Positions 55,186-64,000 of a stretch of DNA of 64,000 nt are shown here, piece after piece. Under the pieces are notes generated by a model. That model did not search any database, was not told the origin of the DNA, and saw only the letters and a list, made by a program, of their open reading frames with translations. Within the stretch, counting starts at the first letter, position 1. Every line of letters begins with the position of its first letter. The stretch covers positions 932,501-996,500 of the forward strand of contig NW_026562179.1 of the NCBI RefSeq assembly GCF_027943255.1, given 5' to 3'. Both the position numbers and the translations under genes were made by a program. Source of the stretch: Anastrepha obliqua (taxonomy: Eukaryota > Arthropoda > Insecta > Diptera > Tephritidae).

Positions 55186-55189
55186 TGTT

Positions 55190-56460
55190 TTGGAATCAAA
55201 TTCAACAACACTTAAGGAAACTTCTAACCCTATTAATGTTTTCAAAAACCAAATCATTATAAAGAAAATCTACTCGGGTTCGGCTAGGATCAAAAACGAG
55301 AAAGTATTTAATAATAATAGAAAGACCATAGGAGTTAAAGAACTCGATAGAGAGACTTCAATATCGATATTAAAAAACCATTTCAATCCAAATAAACTAA
55401 ACGCAATCCTCATAAATGATGATATTTTTGATGTAATAAAAAATACGTACGAGGAACTTTTTTCGAATAATAACAAATTTAAAATAATAAGATGCATAAA
55501 GTTACTTGAAGACATAGAGGACGGAAATAAACTGACCGCTCTTATAGAAATGGGGCACTTAGATAAAAATCATAGAGGTATTCAGGCAGTATTCGAGGAA
55601 TTAAAATCCCAAATTTACAATCCAAAATTAAAATTAAGAATTACACAATTCATAAATAATTGTGAAATTTGTAATATAGAAAAATACGACAGGAGACCAC
55701 CGAAATTACCTTATAAACTTACAGAAACGCCTTTGAGACCTCACGAAATTATTCATATCGATGCCTTTTATTCATTAGAAAAACAACTGTTCTTGACGAT
55801 GATCAATAAATTTACCAAGTACGCAGTGGCATATAAAATTAACGGACGAACATGGATTGAATTCAAAACAAAATTACTTCAGTATATTAATATAACTTTT
55901 ATGGAAAGATAGGAAAAATTGTCGTAGATAACGAACTTGGGTTTAAAGTCATACCAATGAAAGAATTTCTTGAAGACGAGGAGATTAATATACATTTCAC
56001 ATCCAGTGGTAATCACACTTCCAACGCAGATGTCGAAAGACTACATAACACAATTAATGAACATCTTCGACTCCTTAGACACGATGAGAAAAATCATCAG
56101 GAAACAGTAGAGGAAAAAATGATGAGGATAATAGGGTTCTATAATAACACAGCACTATAGGGGTTAAACCAATCGATTTTATAAATGGTGAAATTCACGA
56201 AGAAAAATATTCCGAAATCCGCGAATTAATTTTGAAGAAAAAACAGAGTTACATAAACAGATTAAATAAAGATAGACAAGACATGGAATTACAAGAAGGC
56301 ACCAATTTTATAAAAGAAATAAGAGGTGGTAAGAATCACCGAAATTATAGGAAAATAGATGGCAATAAAATTGATAACGAACATTTGCAAGACTCAATAA
56401 CAGGAGTTAAATATTATAAAACGCAAATAAAGCGTAAGAAAAAATATCAAACCGTTTAAC
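55190..56460 (+). pseudogene. pol, third part: integrase
   Basis: The HHCC zinc finger is visible as GHLDKNHRGIQAV and then NNCEICN (about 55550-55680). The catalytic core starts with HEIIHIDAFYSLE (first Asp, about 55745). A stop at 55910 splits the core. The next frames give VVDNELGF (second Asp) and NADVERLHNTINEHL (Glu, about 56025), so the DDE triad can be traced. The C-terminal basic region ends KYYKTQIKRKKKYQTV at about 56457. Without the stops it would insert element cDNA; this copy cannot. Confidence 0.8.
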
Positions 56461-56465
56461 AAATA

Positions 56466-56472
56466 TTTTCAG
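56466..56472 (+). promoter_or_regulatory. Putative splice acceptor for the env mRNA
   Basis: TATTTTCAG lies directly before the env ATG (56473). Errantiviruses express env from a spliced subgenomic RNA. A candidate donor GTGAGT is at 50811. This pairing is inferred. Confidence 0.4.
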
Positions 56473-56485
56473 ATGACCCCGTACG

Positions 56486-56547
<62 letters not shown>

Positions 56548-58077
56548 ACGTGCACATCTTTGACCAACACACAATCAATCGACATACTAGATCTTATGAA
56601 CAACAACGCTTACTTACCAATTAAGACCGACGAGGAGAAGGTAATAGAGCATTACAACAAAATAATACATATCATTAACATTACAGCATACACTGATACT
56701 TTATCACTAATCTATAGTAACATACTTTCACTAAGCTCTAGTACTACAGAAAACAAGGAATTACTAGATACAGTAAATAAGAATTTTGCTCTAGTCAAAG
56801 AAAAGGTTGTAAGTTTAAACCCACACTTTAGACAAAAACGAGGACTGATCAATATTTTAGGAAAAGGACTTAAATTAGTTGCTGGATCTATGGATAGTGA
56901 CGATGAATTAGAAATTAAGAATTCATTGAACACTTTATACGAGAACGAAGAGACTTTAACGAAAACGTTGACAAACTTCACAAGCATTAATAATTTAATT
57001 TCTTCTCAAATACAGAACATCACTAACCATATAAATGAGAAACAAACTCAGATAGAAAATTACGTGAATAAATCCAAGAACTTCTTACAAAAGAAGATAG
57101 CAACAATAGAAGATGAAATCACATTTTTAGAAAATATCTATCAAATAAATAACGACATATCTCTTTTACGTGCCCACATTGACGACATTGGACAAATAAT
57201 ATTCTCTTGTAAATTAGGAATAATCCCTTCTGACATTCTTACTAAAACAGAACTTGATCTAATACACGACTTCGACAGTTACACTAACATTAAAGTAGCC
57301 GTCGCATTACAGGACAATGATATTATTTTAATTCTCCAATTACCGCAATATTCAGAAAAAACCCTGTCAAATATTGTATTTGAACCAATGCCTAATATTG
57401 ATAATAAATCTATTAAATTAAGCGTATATGAAGTACTTATGGAATCTAATAATAATATTTTTGATACGAGTACTTATGTTAAAGGAAATCTAAAAAGAAA
57501 CCCAGTGAAATTAACAGATAAATGTTTATTAAATATTATCAATTTTGAAAACGCATACTGCGATATGCAAGACTGCAAAGAAACTAAAATAATAGAAATT
57601 ATCCCTAGAATACTTATTTTTAAAAACTTCGATTCGAATATAACACATAATTGCATTAAAATGGAAATAAAGCCAAAAGGAAATTTTATGATCAAATTTG
57701 AAAATTGTGAAATCCAGGCACTTAATAGAACATTTTTTAATACGAAAATTAAAATTTTTGACAAACTTTTAAAATTTTTACCAAGTTCCTTAACAAAAAT
57801 AAAAGGAAAAAGGAATGAAACAATAGATAACTTAAAATTGGAATCATTGTATATAGAAAAAGTAAAACATGCAGAATCAATCCAACAAGTTATCAAACAA
57901 AATGTATATTCAAATTTATTTAATATTAGCATTAACACAATAATCATAATCGCAATTATTTTGTTAACAATATTTTTTGTACATAGCATAAGAAAGAAAA
58001 TGACCATATTGCATATTTCGTCGGAGCCTCAAACTAACGGTGGGGGTGTTATAGTGAAACCCCTAAGAATAATATGA
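56473..58077 (+). CDS. env-like membrane glycoprotein of errantivirus-like element
   Basis: An open frame of 534 codons. Residues 5-25 are a signal-peptide-like hydrophobic stretch composed of Val plus 20 Leu, encoded by a (CTA)20 microsatellite. A furin-like RQKR site at about residues 120-123 is followed by GLINILGKGLK, the position of the fusion peptide in gypsy/baculovirus-F-type envelope proteins. Coiled-coil-prone sequence follows (about 145-230). One membrane span lies at about 484-504 (NTIIIIAIILLTIFFVHS), with a short cytoplasmic tail. Several N-x-T/S sites occur. It would mediate membrane fusion in an infectious relative. It is the only undamaged gene of this element; whether it is expressed or functional is unknown. 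Confidence 0.85.
56488..56547 (+). repeat. (CTA)20 microsatellite inside env
   Basis: Twenty exact CTA triplets, translated as poly-Leu within the signal peptide. Triplet length changes keep the frame. Confidence 0.97.
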
Positions 58078-58501
58078 CGTAAAACATTTCATTTCTATAA
58101 TTTAGCTGAATTAACATTTCCGGCATGTGCCGCCTAAAATAAAGTTAAATATTATTAACTTGTGCAACAAATGCCACATTTGCATTTCCGGCACATGCCA
58201 ACATTTTTTATATTTTCCAGACAAACAATTCTTTGGAATTGTTTTGCACGTAATTTAGCTCACTAAAAGACGAAATGTGCAAGATAGTCAAAAATAGGGT
58301 ATAAGTAATACTGTTGATTATAATTAGCCGGTTCAGTTCGGTTCAGTGGAGTTTAGTGATATGATGGAGGGGAGTTGTTAAAATCAATAAAAGTGTAATA
58401 AAAATAAAGAGTTGTTAAAATCAATAAAAGTGTAATAATATTCAGAATAAATAAAGAAAATAGCTGTATTATTAAAATATTCTTATTTGAAAGATTAACA
58501 A
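58043..58501 (+). repeat. Putative 3' LTR
   Basis: A purine-rich tract (GGTGGGGG, 58035-58046 region) precedes TGTTATAG, and the candidate LTR ends near ATTAACA at 58501. Within it are ATAGGGTATAAGTA and TTCAGTTCGG (possible core promoter), several AATAAA signals (58387-58450) and a tandem duplication of GAGTTGTTAAAATCAATAAA (58371 and about 58409). An alternative start is 58370, after GGAGGGG. With no 5' partner in view the limits are uncertain. Confidence 0.4.
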
Positions 58502-60794
58502 TTATTATATTTTTATCATTAATTATATGTATATAACTAATCACTGGCTGCTAAGGTCTTCGGCTTATGTTCGCTTAATCTATTTTTAACAAATATCATA
58601 ATATTATTCCATATGTGTTCCAAATATTATCAAAGGTATTAAACGCATATTTATATTTGACTGTATCAGCTCACTGTTGGTGCGAGGACTTGTGATGTTC
58701 ATTTAATATTTTTTTATAATGTTCGAAATGCAAATACTTCTAACACAATGCATCAAATTTGACTGGTTTACTGTAGTAACGCGACGGTTGTCATAACCGC
58801 AATGGCAAATATTGTGGTGGCACGCCGATCTTGCATGTTGCACGTCCATATATGTATGTATATTTGACAACTTTTACGCATGCTACTTAATTTTTCATTA
58901 CTTCCTCCAGTTTTTTCAACTATAGTTTCCAATCCTTTGTTCTGATACCTACATTTGGATATGTGTTTATATTTGAATATGTGTATGGCAATTAAATATG
59001 TACATATGTATGTATATACCTTTTAGGCAATCAGCCGATACATGCGGCTTCAACTCTTTTTTGCTATTTCCCTTCTTTTCCTTACATTGCTTTTAAACAA
59101 ATGTGCATTATATGAAAACACCGGTCACAAGGATAAAATACAAATTTTCATGCTGCTGGAATTTTTTATGTTTTTAAGTGAATTGTTATTACAACAGTTT
59201 TTATTCAAGCATGAAATGTCTTTGAACACATTATCTCTTTCGTTTTTATTTTCATTGCTAATATTGTTTTAACCCTTTTTACATCAATGATTTTTTATGC
59301 AATCGTGCATTTAACTACCATTTAAAGTGTAACACACCCGCCTAAAATTTAAAAGGGAGATTTTTATAGGTAAGTATGTATACGTATTTGTCTACGCAAA
59401 TGGGCATACACTGGCGATCAAAACCGAGTGTTTGTTTAACACCTTTTTACAGAGAGTGTTATACAATTTGGAATAGTAGGCTGATAATTTATCATTTTAA
59501 ACGAATGGTCTTCATTGTTTAAATATATGTCTCTTTGCTTATTTTACAAAGTTGTATGAACTATTTTGTGAAAATGGAAGAAGATATTTTACTACATATA
59601 GTATTATTACTATTGCTATACAAAGAGGGAAAATTGAAAACAGATTTAGTACGCTTTACTCAAGAAGTTTGCGGAATGCCAATTATCCATTTTCGTTATA
59701 CAAAATTTTTATCCAACGCGGCGATGGTGCTTTGATTCCATGTAATTTAAGTTTATATTTAATTGAACACATATAAGGAATGAGACATACTTACTTGTGC
59801 CAGACTCCATTAAAACATTAAACATCTTTGCCATAGCTTGGAGAAAAGTCCTACGAACTAAAGTTTTCAGATTTATCAATATTTGCTCGGAATAAAAACA
59901 AGGTTTTTGCTTGATCAAACCATTTACTAGTGAACAATATTTTATGCACAGAGAGAGAATAAAATAAGGCAATATAATAAATTGCACGTGATTTATTCAG
60001 CATATTTAATAGGGGGCGTCAATGAATAAAATATCGTTGTATCGAAATACACATCAATATTTTTAGATTGGTGTAACGAGAAATGTCGATGTACATATCA
60101 CATATCATATACATCGGTGATCAATTTGCATATGATTTTTCAGACATTATTTAACAACTAAATATGTTATTAAAGAAATTTTACCGAATTTTAATAACCT
60201 ACATATGCTATACTTGAATCGGGTCAAAAGCTTTTTCGTAAAACTATAGAAATCATAAAAAATTTAATGTTTCTGCAGTCACAAATGTCTCCTTAATTTT
60301 AAGGCTTTTTGGAAAAACCCTTGATTGTAGGAATGTTGCCCATTTCATTCGATCTAATGTCGATATAACTTAATACGTAACTTAATTTTATGTGCGGAAA
60401 ATATGGGTAATGATCATAAAGAAGGCCTTAAATAAACATATAAATTACTAAAGCAAATTGCCTCATTTGTGACACTTAATCTGATTGAATGGGATGGAAA
60501 ACTAGACTGCCATTAAGTTACCTCCAAACCACGCTTTATGAAGTCATTTGACTTGTACTACTGAAAAACTAAAATGGCTGTTCAATATATATACTAAAAA
60601 TATCTGTTTTCACAAAAAATCGTTGCATCGACTATTTATACCTCGAACTGCAAGTTTTTCATACAACGAATTGAAACATCGATGGTTTCCCGACATCCAT
60701 ATATTAAATAGATGCAAAACGCGGTAGGAATTTGGGACAACATTATCTGTTTACTTTAACATTTTTTGGATCTACCGTTGACAAGCAGATTTGC
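58502..60794. other. AT-rich region without recognisable genes
   Basis: Short hydrophobic frames at 59042-59272 and 59535-59735 show no domain and are probably fortuitous. No RNA gene or named repeat. Confidence 0.4.
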
Positions 60795-60945
60795 GTATGA
60801 CTACCATTTGGTGGATCCGGGTACGAAACCCGTTGCGGACATGAAACATCAAATGATAAAAAAAGTGTAATGACAGTCGCAGCAAACGCATTGCATTTCT
60901 TTTCTTAAATACCGTCCACCGTTTGACAACATCAAGACACCCACA
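60795..60945 (+). repeat. SINE relic S5
   Basis: The head-like segment TATGACTACCATTTGGTGG, then GGGTACGAAACCCGTTGCGG and CATGAAACATC, resembles S3 (39101). The end TGACAACATCAAGACACCCAC resembles the distal SINE body. The middle is deleted or too diverged to follow. Confidence 0.5.
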
Positions 60946-61027
60946 TACATATATATTATATGTATATATACATATATACTTATAAATATGTGTATATATA
61001 CATATATTATATAATATAATATATATG
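60943..61027. repeat. TA-rich microsatellite
   Basis: Irregular (TA)n/CATATA run that follows the SINE relic and could be its expanded tail. Confidence 0.8.
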
Positions 61028-61473
61028 AGTAAGTTAAGAAATTATACAGATACCATTTAACATGCAATTTTGCATATGACTTTCTGACCATTACAGCTTC
61101 TTTTAGGCTGAATTAGGCTGAATGCAATTACAAAGTCTGCTTTTTTGCTCAAGAGCCTTTCCATCTCAAATGTAACAGTCTATGATAATCTACACTGAGA
61201 GCCAACGTAATAGCGTTCAAATGTATACACATTAAATGAGCTTGGTACAGAGTGTGTCACGAATGTATGAGTAGTACGGGACTCCAAAGATGGCGACTCT
61301 TCTGTAAACTATGCCATAGGTCTTTGGCAAGGAACATAACTAGCTTACCGAATCTGCAAATCTATCGTATCTAATCGTTTAAAAACTTTTCATGTGTTCA
61401 TGAAGTCTTTGCAAAAAATATTGCTTATCGTAAAGAAAAGTGAAAATGATTAATTCCCTTTTTAATGGGTAGT
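61028..61473. other. Unassigned spacer
   Basis: No supported feature between the TA-rich run and the truncated LINE-A copy. Confidence 0.4.
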
Positions 61474-61483
61474 ATTACTCGTT

Positions 61484-62457
61484 ACAGCGCCGTCAGAATT
61501 GGGAAGGACCTCTCCGAGCCGTTTGATACCAAACGAGGTTTCAGACAGGGTGACTCGCTGTCGTGTGACTTCTTTAACCTGATGTTGGAGAGCATCGTAC
61601 GAGCCGCAGAACTTAATCGCTCGGGCACAATTTTTTATAAGAGCGTACAATTGCTGGCGTATGCCGATGATATTGACATCATCGGCCTTAACAACCGCGC
61701 TGTTAGTTCTGCCTTCTCCAAACTGGATAAAGAGGCAAAGCGAATGGGTCTGGTGGTGAACGAGGACAAAACGAAGTACCTCCTGTCTTCAAACAAACAG
61801 TCGGCGCACTCGCGTATCGGCACCCACGTCACTGTAGACAGTTATAATTTCGAGGTTGTAAAAGACTTCGTCTATTTAGGAACCAGCATTAACACCGATA
61901 ACAATGTCAGCCTTGAAATCCAACGTATAATCTCTCTTGCCAACAAGTGCTACTTTGGACTAAGTAGGCAATTGAGTAGTAAAGTCCTCTCTCGACGAAC
62001 AAAACTAACACTCTACAAGACTCTCATCATGCCCGTCCTAACGTATGGCGCAGAAGCTTGGACGATGACAACATCCGATGAAGCGACGCTTGGAGTGTTC
62101 GAGAGAAAGATTCTGTGTAAGATTTTTGGACCTTTGCACGTTGGCAACGGCGAATATCGTAGACGATGGAACGATGAGCTGTATGAGCTTTACGACGACA
62201 TAGACATAGCGCAGCGAATAAAGATCCAGCGGCTACGTTGGCTGGGTCATGTCGTCCGAATGGATACAAACGCTCCGCCTTTGAAAGTATTCGATGCGGT
62301 ACCAGCTGGTGGTAGCAGAGGAAGAGGGCGGCCTCCACTGCGTTGGAAAGATCAGGTGGAGAAGGACTTGGCTTCACTTGGTGTGTCCAACTGGCGCCGG
62401 TTAGCACGAGAAAGAAACGACTGGCGCGCTTTGTTAAACTCGGCCAAAATCGCGTAA
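61484..62457 (+). CDS. LINE-A2 reverse transcriptase, C-terminal part (open, truncated)
   Basis: The frame is open from the truncation point to the native stop at 62455-62457. It includes RGFRQGDSLSCDFFNLML, the catalytic QLLAYADDIDIIG box (about 61650), GLVVNEDKTKYLLSS and YLGTSINTDNNVSLEIQ. The C-terminal LRWLGHVVRMDTN, GRGRPPLRW and RNDWRALLNSAKIA follow. Motif A and the endonuclease were never copied in, so it is not a working enzyme despite the open frame. Confidence 0.85.
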
Positions 62458-62487
62458 GCGGTTATCGCGCCAATTAAGAAGAAGAAG
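61484..62487 (+). mobile_element. LINE-A2: 5'-truncated copy of LINE-A
   Basis: Plus-strand copy of the LINE-A 3' third. It is flanked by the 10-bp duplication ATTACTCGTT (61474-61483 and 62488-62497) and ends GCGCCAATTAAGAAGAAG. It is very similar to 666-1650 on the opposite strand but less damaged. Confidence 0.95.
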
Positions 62488-62497
62488 ATTACTCGTT

Positions 62498-63465
62498 TGG
62501 AATCTTCTTTCTGAGCGTTGCAGGTTTCTCCATATTTTAAATCATTTTATGTTCATCCAATATGAGGCTTCGTAGTTCTTTCCTCTAACTTATTGAAGCG
62601 TTCTGGGAGCATTCGATGTACTTTAAAAGAAAGCTATCACCGTCAGCGAAATGGACATCAGTACAGCTTTGTACTTAAAGATTTTTTACTCCCAAAAATG
62701 CGCCAATATGGTCTGTAAGACTTTTTTTTCAGTAAAATGATACCTCATGCTATCGTTATTATTAACCTCGTTAACCAATCAACCAATCAGTAAATATTGC
62801 AGCCTTTCAACCAACATTAAATACGGCCTAGTGAAAAATTAGCGCCCTAAGGCTGCCTAGCTAAGATGCTTCTAATCTTATACGAGTACCTGTTAAAAAT
62901 ATCTTTATATACGCCCAAATATATATTAAATTAAATTAAACTCGCGATGCACCCATCTTACACCTTCCTAAAATGTTACTGTTAAGTCAGAATGCAACAA
63001 TAAATTTAAATAAAAATATGTACGTAGGTAATAAGGATACAGATGTACTCATACAAGTAGACAAATTATACTTCAGCTTAACATTACTCACTTCTCGCTT
63101 TCTTCCCTTTCGCTACTCGACTTTTTTGTTATTTTTTTTTACCTAAGTAAGTAGAAACTTACCTATACTTACTCTAACTTTCCACTTACTGTTCTTTCGT
63201 TTCCTCTATTGTTCTTACTTTTAGTTTAAGCAGTAGTATAAGAACATTAAATAATAAAGAAAAACACTTTAATTGTTACAACGGGCTAGTGCGGTTATCA
63301 TCTTTATATTCTTAACACAGACAATATTCAAAAATTTCGCGTTCCTCAAATTGAATAATTTAGTTTCACCACAAAACAGTGTAGAAACATACAAACAAAC
63401 TCGTAACCAAATATAATATTGTATATATATATATATTGTATATGTATAGTATATATAGGTATGTA
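62498..63465. other. AT-rich region with TA-rich microsatellite
   Basis: No gene. A TA/GTATA microsatellite lies at about 63418-63465, directly next to the tail of the LINE that follows. Confidence 0.4.
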
Positions 63466-64000
63466 TGTAATGTAATGTAATGGTGGTACGGGTTAGGCTA
63501 AAGCCTTTATGCACTGCGACCAGATTGATTTATTATGCGCACCTAATTGCTTAATTATGATTATTTAGAATACCGAGGAATCGAACCAGCTCCTTAAAAG
63601 CGAGCTATTATAGGTCTTCCTCCTCTAGTATATACGAGTATACAAGCCCAGGATTCTGTGTCTCCTGTGGCCTAATGCCTCACAGTTGGTGATTAAGTGT
63701 TTCATAGACTCCTCTTCATCACAGCAGAACTTTCATAATCTGGCACTAGATAACCCTATTGTGTTAAAGTGTTTATTACAGCCAAAGGGACATGTAAGTG
63801 CTCCACAGAGTAATATGAAGCCCTTTTTATCTAGGGTTAGAGCAGCTTTTGCTGTATTTTGGCATTGAAGCTCAAAAACTTTTTGGAGTGATTAGGGCCA
63901 CTTGCACCGTTGCAGTGTTTCCTGATTTTTGTTTGGATCCATTTTTTCGTTTCCCGTTTTACGTTATTTTTGTTAAAGCCGAAAAATGGGGTTGGTCTAA
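63466..64000 (-). mobile_element. LINE-E: 3' end of an RNase H-LINE, running off the window
   Basis: Minus strand. The tail ATTACATTACATTAC (63466-63482) is preceded by a 3' UTR and degenerate coding sequence that reads LLCGALTCPFGCNKHFNTIG and DEEESMKHLITNCEALGHRR, then HRILG, the Cys/His region found after RNase H in I/R1-type LINEs. Further upstream coding is expected beyond 64000. Stops are present near 63610. Confidence 0.7.

Larger units (their letters stand above)
50811..58501 (+). mobile_element. Ty3/gypsy LTR retrotransposon of errantivirus type, 5' LTR not found
   Basis: Order gag, protease remnant, RT, RNase H, integrase, env-like ORF and an LTR-like 3' region, all on the plus strand. 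This is the gene order of insect errantiviruses (endogenous retrovirus-like elements such as gypsy, 17.6 and ZAM). It is interrupted by LINE-C2 (53110-54542). gag and pol contain stops and frameshifts; env is open. Boundaries are approximate because only one LTR-like sequence was seen. Confidence 0.85.

Noticed and set aside
59042..59272. 76-codon frame with a signal-peptide-like start and hydrophobic segments
   Set aside because: Low-complexity Leu/Phe content expected from AT-rich DNA, no domain, no neighbours that suggest a gene.

Overview
The window looks like intergenic, repeat-rich DNA of a dipteran insect, probably a true fruit fly (Tephritidae) or close relative. The basis is the strong AT bias, a complete mariner and a complete piggyBac element, DD41D (rosa-type) mariner relatives, an env-bearing Ty3/gypsy (errantivirus-like) element, Helitrons, RTE-like and RNase H-bearing LINEs, and a tRNA-derived SINE. 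The taxon is an inference; no host gene is recognisable that would settle it. I found no convincing single-copy host gene in 64 kb: every protein of substance belongs to a transposable element, and most elements are nested, truncated or broken. Region by region: 1-388 is an internally deleted DD41D element. 666-4731 is a near full-length RTE-like LINE (LINE-A, minus strand) with an RNase H-LINE fragment (1947-2729) inserted in its RT; both insertions keep exact target-site duplications. 6457-8802 is a complete piggyBac-like element with TTAA duplications and an intact 564-aa transposase. 8902-15929 is a broken hAT/ZMYM1-type gene whose intron carries a 3-kb inverted-repeat structure (10131-13142), itself holding a non-autonomous Helitron (10595-12822) full of higher-order tandem repeats. 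17510-19953 is a 5'-truncated RTE-like LINE (LINE-B) with a 794-aa open frame. 20098-21728 is a foldback element containing the end of a cysteine-rich/acidic protein. 21729-23157 is a decayed RNase H-LINE (C1) with a CCTAA-type tail. 24045-28411 is an almost complete RNase H-LINE (LINE-D) inserted in a SINE, whose TA-rich tail is abutted by a deleted autonomous-type Helitron (from 28535). 30958-32242 is an intact mariner with perfect 30-bp ends. 32801-33540 is a TTAA-flanked MITE. The stretch 33.5-50 kb is AT-rich with scattered SINEs, deleted DD41D elements, a foldback element (46141-46819), a copy of the unclassified element also seen at 16.3 kb, and a Tc1-like pseudogene. 50.8-58.5 kb is an errantivirus-like LTR element: gag and pol are broken, pol is interrupted by LINE C2 (53110-54542), but the env-like ORF is open. 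61484-62487 is a second, 5'-truncated copy of LINE-A, and an RNase H-LINE runs off the right edge. How the parts relate: the most informative relation is that the tRNA-derived SINE and LINE-A share their last 38 bases in pattern and spacing, which suggests that the SINE is mobilised by the LINE-A retrotransposition machinery. The internally deleted DD41D elements and the TTAA MITE would likewise depend on transposases supplied elsewhere; the piggyBac and mariner are the only complete transposase sources seen here, and their terminal sequences do not match those non-autonomous elements.
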